From Perilla frutescens (Eukaryota > Streptophyta > Magnoliopsida > Lamiales > Lamiaceae), in assembly GCA_026008535.1 (NCBI GenBank), contig BRKX01000002.1:2236001-2300000 (forward strand): a DNA stretch of 64,000 nt. The letters run 5' to 3'. The position numbers and the translations under genes are program-made. The notes below the pieces were generated by a model, which saw only the letters and a program-made list of their open reading frames with translations, made no database searches and was not told the DNA's origin. Shown in pieces: positions 23,330 to 34,869 of this stretch (its first letter is position 1; every line of letters begins with the position of its first letter).

Positions 23330-23550
23330 ATAAATGTCATTTGGGGAAGTGGGATTGAGGATTTGCTCGTCATAAATACAATTATTCTTTTGTGAACACA
23401 ATTGAGATACACGCATACGTCATCGTTTGGTGGAATAGGCCAAATTAGGGCATCTTTTAAAATGGTTTTCATGCAAATTTCATCCTAGAGTTGAACACTT
23501 GTCTTCTTGAGTGGGAGGGCTTGAGACGAAAGTCTTGTATGAAATATATG
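22380..23550. other. upstream of the MYB gene: dispersed AT-rich repeat, no gene seen
   Basis: The block 22537..22680 ('...gcacattttgtgttgca...', '...attcatcgaac...') resembles the blocks flanking the P450 genes (7970..8120 and, reversed, 10690..10870), so it is a dispersed repeat family. The short frame 22949..23152 + shows no domain. A (TA)n tract lies at 23303..23329. Confidence 0.5.
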
Positions 23551-24275
23551 GGTAAATTTCAGTCTTCACCCCATTAATTAGAATAGGATCAAAACACTTT
23601 TAGTCCGTAAAATTATTTTTTTTGGTCCCAAATGATATTTTTTCGACAGTTTTAGTCTCATAAGATATTTTTCCGATAATTTTAGTCTCATAAAATATTT
23701 TTCCGACAATTTTAGTCCCAAACTAACAATTTTAGTCCCAAACTGTCAATATTATATCTGAAATTAATTTGTATTGTCTAGCACACCAAAGATCTCAGTT
23801 AGTTTGGAACTAAAATTATCAGAAAAACTGCAACATTCTTTTACATTCATATGTATGTATTTCGAGTAAATTTCACTTTTGGTCCCATTAGAATATGGTC
23901 AAAATACTTTTAGTCCCAAAAGTTACTTTTTTTTTTTTTTTATCTCAAATGATATTTTTCGACAATTTTGGTCCATAAGATATTTTTATGACAATTTTTA
24001 GTCCTATAAAATATTTTTCCGATAATTTTAGTCCGAAACTGTCAATATTATATATTAAATCAATTTGGGTTGTCTAGCACACCAAAGATCTCAGTTAGTT
24101 TGAGATTAAAATTATCAGAAAAATATCATATGAGACCAAAATTGTCAGAAAAATATCATATGAAACCAAAATTATCGAAAAATATCATTTGGAACAAAAA
24201 AATAATAATTTTTTGAACTAAAAATATTTTGACCATATTCTAATGAGACCAAAAATAAAATTTACACGAAACTAG
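23551..24275. mobile_element. two tandem copies of a TIR/MITE-type repeat, first one truncated
   Basis: The copy from about 23868 to 24275 has inverted ends (taaatttcacttttggtccc against its reverse near 24255..24270). The block 23551..23867 repeats its left part and core ('gtctagcacaccaaagatctcag' core at about 23776 and 24074, about 300 bp apart) but lacks a full right arm. The arms are made of short phrases such as 'tttagtccca' and 'gacaatttt' that recur many times. No target duplication could be fixed. Confidence 0.6.
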
Positions 24276-25141
24276 GAATGTAAAAGAAAGTAGCAGTTAC
24301 TCATCAAAGTCGGCATATGCACTTATTGCTCTACTCCATACATATGTATTGCAATAAATGTAAGATTTTTTTCACCTAATTGTAATTAATTAAGGTTGCA
24401 TTCAGTTGCTTCACTCAATCCTATATGTAATGTATGTGTGTGTGTGTATATATATATTTGACTACTAGCTAGCCAGGATTATGCACATTATATATGCGCT
24501 TTTATAATATAATATCATATTAATGGTCGGATGAATTTTGACCCGTCAGACGGTCTCCCCATACGTATCCGGATCCAAGTCATACACGCATGAAAAATTG
24601 ATGAAGCTATAGCTATACTTATACTTTTCAATATATAATGTAAGTATTAATACGTTTTCATTTATTATAGAATCCGAGTTTTTTGACGGTCCAACACAAA
24701 CTTTTGTATATATAAAAAATAAATTATCGTAATTACTTGGTTAAAATCTTCTATTTCAATTTCAAATATACAGAGGGAGCAAAAATTGAGATGTATAATA
24801 TAATCTATCAATTTCATAATAATTGATGCTATAGGTTTTACAACAAAAATTAAAAATTAAAAAAAGAAACAGATATACCCTCTTCTAATTAATTTCATCT
24901 ATCAAAGATAAATTAATATGTATGAAATTTTATAGAGTTTTGATAAGGGTAAAATTGTTAGAAAGAGTATGAAAATGTCTAAAATATTAAATAATTTGAA
25001 ATAAAATTAAGAGAGTAATATTTATCTTCTATCCAAATCTATTTTTGAAAATATTTCGGTAAAATTAAACATCTTGGATAGCAAAAAATGCAAATATTGG
25101 TCTTCAAAAGATACCTTTTCTATTTCGCAACGCAAAGCAGC
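24276..25141. other. AT-rich intergenic DNA, no gene seen
   Basis: A (TG)n/(TA)n tract lies at about 24433..24457. Nothing else was recognised. Confidence 0.5.
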
Positions 25142-26303
25142 TATAGAATAGGGTTAATGGTCATATAGCTCCCTTGATTATTCTACAAGGGTTATATCGT
25201 CCTCTATTTGATTATTTGATCCATTTAGCCCCTCGACTTTCTAAAATGGCTCACATTGCTCCTTCTATGAATAAAAAAGTTAACACCAATAATAAACACA
25301 CACTAAAACACATTTTTCTCATACGCTAAGATTTTTTACATACTTTACACATAATTTTACAATTAACCAAAGGCGTTACAAATTAATAAATTATGGTTAG
25401 TAGTTAATAAAATAATAAATATCATGAACTTTATTAATAAATTAATTAACACTTAATAATAATAATTTTTATATGTATAATAGAACAACGGTCCTCAAAA
25501 TAGTAACTTTTATTTTTTCTTGCCGAAAACATTTTTCCATAATCAGTAACTTTTATTATTTGCAATTTTAAATTTATTGTATATTAATTACCTCTAAATT
25601 TAATTATTTTATTTAATTATACCGCAATTCACTTAGGTATGCGTAAATTGCCCTTAAAATAATTAATCGTTGAACTGTCAATTACGCTATTAAATTTAAA
25701 ATATTATCCACATTTTATTTTAATCATTGCTTATCAGTTATCTTTTGTTATTATTTGATTAATACAATTCTATTAATATTATTATACTAATAATATACTA
25801 CATGTAATTTTAACATAATTTGAAAAATCTTTATAAATGTATACACGACAAATTTTATAATCAGCAAAAAATAATACACACACACACACGTTGTGTACAT
25901 ATAGAGATATATATGTATATCTATATATTCCTATCAAGTGAGCATATATTTTATACATGGCAATTATTCTATACTAACTATATTAAAATAATTATTATAT
26001 TATAATCATAACTATAATTAATGAAATTAAGTTTGATTGCTCATATATCAATTAATGTATTAATTATTACATAATTTAGTGCTTACAATTAAAATATTTT
26101 ATAGTAACGGTCAATTATCCCCATCCAATTTGTACCTTCCAAAAACTAAAAAGAATTACGTCTAATTTGTCTTCATTAGTGACTCTATAAATAGCCACAT
26201 ATCTAACATGATTCTTAGATAATTTGAGTTCTTTTGCAAGAATGAAAATATATAATGTTATGATTTATTAGATTGCATTTTTTCTATATATGAATTGGTG
26301 TGC

Positions 26304-26559
26304 GAGAAAATATTGATTTTGGTCCCACAGGACACGCTTCAGTTCGATTTTGATCTCGATACTATCATTTTTGATCTCAAACAAAGTTAGTATCAATTTT
26401 GGTCCCGCTTTTGGCCTTAAAATTATGGGACCAAAATTGATATTCTTAAACCTATGGAACTAAAATTGCGATTTTTGTGAAAAAGGACCAAAAGTGATAG
26501 TATCGGGACCAAAATCGAACTGAGGGCGTGTCCTGTAGGACCAAAATCGATATTTTTTC
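26304..26559. mobile_element. 256-bp MITE
   Basis: The inverted ends share 'gattttggtcc.acaggacacgc' and 'agttcgattttg' in reverse complement. They are flanked by a 10-bp duplication with one mismatch (attggtgtgc 26294..26303; attggcgtgc 26560..26569). Inner arms repeat 'gatagtatcgggacc'-like phrases. There is no coding capacity. It is nested in the element 25151..31202. Confidence 0.8.
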
Positions 26560-28029
26560 ATTGGCGTGCTTTTGTGTTTTGTTTGACCCTAATTCAGTTT
26601 ACATTATTTCTTACCCCGGACATTATAAAAATAATTTGTCAAAGCTCAAATGCAAAAGACATTATGCTCTTTCAGGTATCTAAAGTCATTACAAAGATGT
26701 TGATCATGCCAAATGAAACATAATGTGGTAAGCCCTCTATCATCTCATCCACCAACAAAAGTCGAAAAAAGGAAGTTGGCATAGTGTGATAGACAAACGT
26801 GGTATTGGATTTTTAATTTCATTATATTATAGAAGATATATTTTTTATTTTAATTATGATTATTTTTTGTCATATAACTAACTATGTTGTATTTTTCATT
26901 TCCTTTTTAAGATATGAATGGTTTATATGCTTATATTTCTCAATTAGATGTCAATCTTTTTTTATTGTTCTTTATCTTCTTAATGATTTCCAATTATGAC
27001 GAGCGGTGTTTTAGATTACCGCATCATTAAAGTTATAGCAAATGATATGATTATATATATACATGCATGATTTTCTATTCTATTTACAAGTTCTTTTACC
27101 CTTTGAGTCAAAGTTTTCCTCAATTAATCATCTTATATATATTTATCAAATTTTATTTTCTCAGCATAGTTGAATTTTTAATCATTGACTTACAAATATT
27201 TTTATACTACAATTAAACTTCACATCGGTTGAGAGTTTTTAAACTCACGCTTGCACCATGTTAAGTGTGGGGACTCATTTAAACTCGGTTAATATTATGC
27301 CAATAATTTCATTTTACTTTTTTGAAATTTGGGATTAACTCTCACATGGCTACTAAAATCACGATGAATAACACATTTTTTTTGTGGTCACAAGATTATC
27401 AAAATCACTATAAAAACCACATATTTTGTGGTAGTATGCTAACATATTTAATTTTATAATATATTATCAAAAGTTACGTATCATTTGAAGGTGCTTAAAT
27501 TTGGACGATTACTAAAAATCACAAGTTTAGTAAGATTATTCACACACACACACACACATATATATTAGTGGGTGATTGAGATTCAATTCCAAATCCCCCC
27601 ATCCAAATAAAAGTAGAAAAGATTGGTGTAATATATGTGTGTGTTTGTGCTTTTTTTTTTTTCAAATTTGTCATGCGCGTTTTGTTTTTATTTAATCAAG
27701 CTCATAATTTTTTTTTTCTATGTACACATGCATATATAGTTTTAAATTATAAATGCATAAAAAATTATACACTGAAAATATAAAAAAGAGAAAATCCTAT
27801 AATGATTTATTAAATGATCTTAAGTTGAAAAAATGTTCCTTAAAATAGTCCTTTAAGTTTTTTTTACATGTTGATTATCTTTTATTTCTTAAATTTTATT
27901 GTTATTTTTTTATCTTGACTATACACAAATGTCGTCTTAATATATATTTAAATGTGCATATTATTTTCCTAATTGAAAAATCCACACAAAATTATATATA
28001 TACATATATATATATATATACACACACAC

Positions 28030-30390
28030 TGATACGAGCACGATAAGCATCAAGAAATCAAATCCAAGAATGCCATCGAAAGGTTCGAAGATTGTCATGT
28101 TGTTCAAAATTAAAGATTGGAGATCAAGGTTTGAAGAATAATACATGAATAAATTCGAACATGATGAGCAGCCCATGTAGTTAATTAATTCAGCCCATGT
28201 TTGAATTATTAGAGCCCAAGTTTGAAGGCCCAAAGTGTTGGGTTTTATTTATCCATTAGTTAGATTTTTATTAATTTATTTTTGGTCTTTTTGGAACTAC
28301 CTTAAATAGAGTTCTAATTAAGGTAGGAGTCCTAGTTAGATTAGGATAGCTTTTATTTTCGATTTCTTTTAGGATTTTACTTTGAATTTTCGTCCATCCC
28401 TCTTCCATATAAAGGGGATCATTGTTACATTGATATTTAGACCATATTTGATTAAGAAGAATTTACCTTTCAATATTGTCTCAACCCAAGATCTTCTTTT
28501 TGTTTATTTTCAGCCGAAAATACACACTCTTAGAAGCTTGTAACTTTTAAGTTTTATCTTTAAATCTTGTTCTAATTCTCTTGTGGAGTTAGGGTCGGAT
28601 TTGCAACCGAAGAGAATTCAAGTAGCGAGACTTTTTGTGTATTGTTTTACACAGGGTGTGTCGCCCCGAGTTCAATTCATCTATCGAGGAGATTCCAAGT
28701 GAAGTACGTTTCGTGGAGTTATCTTCACGAGGTTTGCTTTCGCGTATCAACTCATTCTATCTTCATCAACATGGCCAATCATTACCGACGTCTTCCATCA
28801 GCCATCCCACATCCATAACATCAACCTCCATCAAGTTCTTGTCAAGTTACACGAGTTTCCAAGTTGTTCGAGTCGAGTCCGAGTTAAGCACTTATACGGT
28901 AAGTTCACATTTTTCCCTTTCATACCCTATCTACTCAAGCCTTTCTTCACCCCTTATCATTATAATAATCATCCAAGCCATCCTCCTTCATAACCGAGTC
29001 TAATACAACCCGTATTCGAGTCATAAATATCGACTTTCGTCATTAGTTTAGTTTAATCATAGAGTCGGATTGAAGTCCTTCATTCACCTGACGTGTTTCG
29101 ATCTAAAAGTCTTCCGCTACATTTTCTCTCGGTGTTGATCATCATACCGGGATCATATGATATGATCCCGGTATGATGATCAACACCGAGAGAAAATGCG
29201 CGGAAGACTCTAGAATCGAACACGTCAGCTAATGAAGGATTCAATCCAACTAATGACTTAAATAAATGAATATATGCTAAAATAAATAATAAAAGACTCA
29301 AATAACCTATATGCGTAGAACTAGACCTAATTAAGACACTTAAATTGAGACACACAAAATAAGACACAAATCTAAATACAAAGGGCTGAACTTGGACGAA
29401 AATAACAAGGATGATATGTAGGGTCCTTTGGAGGGTGATTATGGGTGAAGAAGGGTTGGGGTAGATAGGATATGATAGGGAATAGAATTGACTTACGGTA
29501 TTGTTGTAGAACTCGATGTGAATAGCACGTATGGATCAAAATGGATGGAACGGCTTGGAAACCTTGTGGAACACGATTTGATCTTGTGTGAATGATGTTG
29601 ATAAGAATGTTGGATGGTTGGTGAATGTTTGTGACGACGGATTGGCGTTAATGATGTTTGTAGAATGATTTGACACACGAAAGCAAACCCCGTGAAGATA
29701 ACTCCACGAAACGTACTTCACTTGGAATCTCCTCGATAGATGAATTGAACTCGGGGCGACACACCCTGTGTAAAACAACACACAAAAAGTCTCGCTACTT
29801 GAATTCTCTTCGGTTGCAAATCCGACCCTAACTCCACAAGAGAATTAGAACAAGATTTAAAGATAAAACTTAAAAGTTGCAAGCTTCTAAGAGTGTGTAT
29901 TTTCGGCTGAAAATAAACAAAAAGAGGATCTTGGGTTGAGACAATATTGAAAGGTAAATTCTTCTTAATCAAATATGGTCTAAATATCAATGTAACAATG
30001 ATCCCCTTTATATAGAAGAGGGATGGATGAAAATTCAAAGTAAAATCCTAAAAGAAATCGAAAATAAAAGCTATCCTAATCTAACTAGGATTCCTACCTT
30101 AATTAGAACTCTATTTAAGGTAGTTCCAAAAAGACCAAAAATAAATTAATAAAAATCTAACTAATGGATAAATAAAACCCAACACTTTGGGCCTTCAAAC
30201 TTGGGCTCTAATAATTCAAACATGGGCTGAATTAATTAACTCCATGGGTTGCTCATCATGTTCGAATTTATTCATGTATTATTCTTCAAACCTTGATCTC
30301 CAATCTTTAATTTTGAGCAACACGACAATCTTCGAACCTTTCAATGGCATTCTTGGGTTTGATTTGTTGATGCTTATCGTGCTCGTATCA
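28030..30390. mobile_element. 2.36-kb palindrome: two LTRs joined tail to tail (U5 to U5)
   Basis: The left arm 28030..29155 runs TGATACGAG...GGGATCA. The right arm 29163..30390 is the same kind of LTR inverted. Seven bases (29156..29162) separate them, and the innermost 37 bases on each side (29121..29157 and 29161..29197) are a perfect inverted repeat. Each arm has LTR features: TGAT...ATCA ends, a TATA-like box (tatataaagg type near 28409 and 30010), and similarity to the solo LTR at 1732..2752. Both outer ends abut CA repeats, so a shared cacac could be the target duplication but is weak evidence there. Outer about 720 bp of the arms are nearly identical; the middle parts are diverged. 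Confidence 0.8.
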
Positions 30391-30444
30391 CACACACACA
30401 CACATTATTTCTTAAAACTAAATCTGATGCACGAGAGAAAACAA

Positions 30445-30501
<57 letters not shown>

Positions 30502-31211
30502 TAGTATGAAAAATTTATTATTTATAATATATATATTGAGATAATTCATAAAATTATTTTAATCTAAAAATCATCATCTTTATATTTCAAATTTGCAATT
30601 AAGTGTTCGACTTTATTTTCACTTGTAAAACCAACCCACAAATCAATTATTTTCACTACATAATGACTTTTGAAGCTGAAAAATATAAGCAAATAAGAAA
30701 TTAATAAATATTACTCCATTTTCAAAACATTAAATCATCATAAATGAAGACTCAATGTATCTATTGTAGAATTCATCATCGAATCATCGAATTTTAAAAT
30801 TTAAAATAATTTTATAAATGAACTCAATATATGTATATATATATATATTGAAATTTTCATACTATATTATTATTATTATTATTATTATCATTATGTTTTA
30901 GTTAATTTATTAATTAATTTATTAGTATTTATTATTGTAGTTATTATTATTAACCATAATTTATTAATTTGTAATAATTTTGAGTAATCGTAAAATTATG
31001 TGTAAAAACATGTGAAAAGATCTTAGTGTGTGAGTAAAATGTGTGTTAGTGCGTATTTATTAATGGTGTTAACCCTTCCATTCATGGAAGGGGTAATGTG
31101 AGTTATTTTAGAAATTTGAGGGGGCTAAATAGACCAAATAGTCAAAGAGGGGGCAATGTAACTCTTGTAAAATAGTCGATGGGGCTATATAGCCCTTAAC
31201 CCTATAGAATA

Positions 31212-31995
31212 TATAGAAAGTGAGTTTTTTTTCTTTTTAATTACCATTACTTATTATAAGGACTTATTTTAAGTACCTATATATAGAATATATAGGTACT
31301 TATTAACACCCTAATATCATGTTTGCTATCAATAATAAAGCTCATGATTATGCAAGGACTCGACATGTATTAACCATTTATATGGTATAACATATCACAC
31401 CCTGCAGGTGGGATATATAATACTATATATAATTATTAAAAATTACTGACTAAAATAACTTTTCATATATTAATTAAAAATCTTATTATAGAATATTTAC
31501 ACAATGTATGGTAACTAATTGAAGGATATTTTAGGAATTGAAATTTTATATAGAATCTAATATATCTAAGCAAACTGTATATTATTAATACATATATTTT
31601 AATACACTAAAATAAACATGATATTGATATTTTATACGGTATAACACATCTCATGTCAAACATATTCAAACTTATACCATACTATCTAGCAAACGAGCTC
31701 TAAGTGTACTCTAAAATGAATAACTCGATTTAGAAGATATTCCAAAGAGGTCAATATATGGTTAAATCAAGCCACAAGGGGTGCATCATTGCACTTATCC
31801 TACACATGATTTGAAAAAAATAAAATCTAAAAAAAATAATAATTGATGGCTCTTATGTGAAGTCAAATAGCAAAAATCTTTGACATTTTTTATTTACATT
31901 ATAATTTTTTTTCTATTAAAATATTGTAATATTTTTTTTTCTAGATTCAGTGTGTACCTAAAATGTGTATTGTTAATTACCTCATATATAGCAAA
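31212..31995. other. AT-rich intergenic DNA, no gene seen
   Basis: No RNA gene, domain or clear repeat boundary was recognised here. Confidence 0.5.
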
Positions 31996-32010
31996 CGACA
32001 TCGTTGAACT

Positions 32011-32118
32011 ATCCCAATGGGGATGGCCTAGTGGTGGAGTGAGATTATTTAGAGACTAAAGGTCACAGATTCAAATAATCTCAATACCACAGGTCGGGTG
32101 TGTAAGTAAAAAAAATCC
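32011..32118 (+). mobile_element. short tRNA-derived SINE, copy 1
   Basis: The head 'ggatggcctagtggtggagtg' matches a pol III A-box context, followed by a B-box-like 'ggtcacagattcaaat' and an A-rich tail. It is flanked by a 15-bp duplication with one mismatch (31996..32010 and 32119..32133). It is only about 108 bp, shorter than the relative at 4654..4884. Confidence 0.8.
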
Positions 32119-32147
32119 CGACATCATTGAACTAAAACTGCCCCAAT

Positions 32148-32258
32148 GTCCCGGTAGGGATGATCTAGTGGTGGAGTGAGATTAATTGGAGAGTAGAGAC
32201 CAAAGATCATGAATTCGAATCTCCTCAATACCATATGTCGAGTGTGTGAGTAAAAAAA
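32148..32258 (+). mobile_element. short tRNA-derived SINE, copy 2
   Basis: It has the same head ('gatgatctagtggtggagtg'), a B-box-like 'gatcatgaattcgaatctc', and an A-rich tail. Its own 13-bp duplication has one mismatch (32135..32147 and 32259..32271). It lies 29 bp after copy 1 in the same orientation; separate target duplications show two independent insertions. Confidence 0.8.
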
Positions 32259-32271
32259 AAACTGTCCCAAT

Positions 32272-32773
32272 TAAATTCATGTGTATCCACAAATTAATTT
32301 GTTCCCTAGTCAACTTTCTGCCCACCAACTTTATTTTTTTTTCCATCGTTGGATCCAAATCCGTGGTCTCCATCCCCTGCAAATTTTAGTCATCTAACTA
32401 TTTTAGTATATGACTTGATTATTTAATGGTAAATATTCCTTTCAAACAAGTAGGGCAATGGTCATTCCGTCCCAAAAAAAGATATATCCCTCATAACACT
32501 AAATATTATCACCTCAATTATTCTATTTGTCATTAACCGGTCTTACACAATAGTACTTGCTCTTAGATAAACTAGTATTTCTCCCGTACAATGCACGAAA
32601 TTAATGTACCTATTTTAAATTTAAATAATATGAATATAAAATAAGTTTAAAATTTGTGAATTTTATTAAATAATAACAAAAAAATATACATTAAATTATC
32701 ATTTCATTTAAAATAGTATCAAACAAAAACATATAATTTTTTTAACACACAAAATATATATTTTGTGTGTTAA
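32272..32773. other. AT-rich intergenic DNA, no gene seen
   Basis: It ends in a small perfect hairpin (about 32747..32774, acacacaaaatatatattttgtgtgt type) exactly where the truncated LTR begins. Confidence 0.5.
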
Positions 32774-33184
32774 AAAAATTCACGAGTGGGGTCGCGAATA
32801 ATACAAAGGAGAACCCCCTATCGGTCGCAACCATGCAGAAAAAGTGGAAAAGGGTGATTCGCGACCCCAGGGTCGCGAGTCCGGTCGCGGGTAATTTCCA
32901 GTTCCGGCAGCCTCTCACTGTTTTGCTTCATTCTCACTCGTTTCTTGTCTGATTGACCCGATTCTTTTTGCAACATGTTCCTAACTTGATTTCCTATCTT
33001 TCTAGGGTCTTCCCAAACTCATTTGAAGTTCACACAAAAAATGGCATTAATTCCCTTCACAATGAACAAACATGTGACACTGCACAAAACATAGAAACTA
33101 TGCAAAACTTATCACTTTATGCATGCAATGCTCATCAAATACCACTCAAATATACCTCAATACATGTAAAATATGAGGTTATCA
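32774..33184 (-). repeat. truncated 3' LTR of the Athila-like element
   Basis: It matches 41338..41746 with few differences, including the 'gagtggggtcgcgaataatac' stretch. The rest of the LTR is missing at its left side. Confidence 0.85.
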
Positions 33185-34869
33185 ACTCCTTCATACTTAA
33201 AACATTGTTTGTCTCCAAACAAAGAACTGAAACCAATCATGGAATTCGAACAATACACACGATCATAATCTACAATCTAATATCTAAAACCTTGAAAATC
33301 TAATCAGGAATGACATAAACAAGCACAACACTCAAATCATGAACATATGCGATAGACTTCAATGAGAAAATTCAAGCCAATGATCCTCACCGGTGTGTGT
33401 TTCGGTCAAACACTCAAAGTATGATAAAATAAGGGTAAGCACTCATCGAATCATTGAACTACACACTTGATATACCAAAGGCTTGCATGCAATCTCAAAT
33501 CTCCACTAACAATGTGCTTAAAAATAAGATCAAATAGGACTTTTGTTAAGGTTGTAATGTAGGTTTGGGTTAAGGCTAGGAATATTTAGCTAAAGTGACT
33601 CAACAATTGCAACACAATCCACCACTTTTACTTTCTATTACCCAATACTTATCACATCATGCACAAGTTGGAATTTTTCCAACTTCCTCCTACACATCCT
33701 TAGATTATCCATATATTCTTTCAACTCATTGACCTTTGGTCTCTTTTCTTATTTATTTTCATTGGCACTTTTCACATTTTTTCTTTTGTGCTCTTTTCAT
33801 TTTTTTTCTTTCCAACACTTACATAGCACTTTTTTTTGTGCACCAACAAAAATCACCAATTATCACCATTTTTTTCTTCATCCCAACTCCAAAATTCCTT
33901 ACCTTTCTTCTTATTTCTCCACAAGAATCAACAAATGAAATCCCAAATAGGCTTCCAAAGAAAAGATAATTAGGCACAAAAGGGCTCACAAATGAATATA
34001 ATGAGTTTAGGACAGTGTATGAGATAAATGGCTAAAGAAAAGATGGCATATTATCATCTCCTACTTCAATCACACAACTCAATCTCAAGCAAGACAGCAT
34101 GCAAGTTCTAAAGAAACAAGTGTATAGACATAATCAACACACAAGAACAAAAATTAAGACAATAGTCTTATATGCTCAAAATTCTCACAGCTCAACATTG
34201 GACAAAATAAAGCTCGAAAATATCTAAAACACATGCTCATTCAAATTATGCTATACATGCTCAAATTATTCCAAATTAAATATCTCAATCATACACACTA
34301 AACCATAAACTATAAATCATATATCATCAAAATTCCAAGTAAAATTCAAGACCAAACAAAATCAAAATTTTTCAAAAAAATCCCGGGAAAACGAAAACAA
34401 AACTAAACACATAAAGCAGGTACAACAAATAAAGGTCTAGACACCACAAGCATACATCTCCCAAACTTATTCAAATCCATGGGATGGAATAAGTTTGTAA
34501 GAATGCATGAGGATGCCGTCGACGACTTACAACGATCACATGAATATTTGTTCGAGTTCAATGTCCTCCCCCAAACTTGTCGAAAGACAAGTTGGTTAAT
34601 TTGCTATTCCCCATATACAACATCCATGTGTTCTTTACCTGCAAAACTCTATAAAAAAAGTGAAAAACATAAATAAGAAAAACTAAACAAAAGGAAACGA
34701 AATAAAGTAAAAACATATTTGGTTGTCTCCCAACAAGTGCTGCATTTAATGTGGACAACCATACAAATTTGGGAACTCAAGTTCCCACAAGCGGGGAAAC
34801 TGGTATCCCCCATTCTCTTTTCCGATCATCCATCTCCATGCCTCCACCATCGGTAATGCAACCAGATTC
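33185..34869 (-). other. non-coding 3' region of the Athila-like element
   Basis: No RT or integrase motifs were seen in any frame. Short open frames here (for example 33729..33969 +) are Phe/Ser-rich low complexity. The 'gttgggagacaacc' phrase lies near 34722..34738 on the minus strand. Confidence 0.6.

Larger units (their letters stand above)
25151..31202. mobile_element. 6-kb MULE-like non-autonomous element hosting nested insertions
   Basis: The ends are inverted repeats of about 300-400 bp (25151..about 25480 against about 30880..31202), beginning GGGTTAA and ending TTAACCC, and flanked by a perfect 9-bp duplication tatagaata (25142..25150 and 31203..31211). No transposase frame is visible. 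A 256-bp MITE (26304..26559) and the LTR palindrome (28030..30390) are inserted in it; without them it is about 3.4 kb. The remaining interior is AT-rich, with (TAA)n tracts at about 30447..30500 and 30867..30890. Confidence 0.8.

Noticed and set aside
28635..30038. Several 60-120 codon frames in the palindrome
   Set aside because: Mirror-image or LTR sequence of low complexity; no conserved protein domain.
30187..30504. 105-codon frame ending in a long isoleucine run
   Set aside because: It is LTR sequence running into an (ATA)n microsatellite.
4654..32258. tRNA genes at the SINE heads
   Set aside because: The A- and B-box-like words are present but no cloverleaf or anticodon arm can be drawn, and A-rich tails and target duplications show SINEs.
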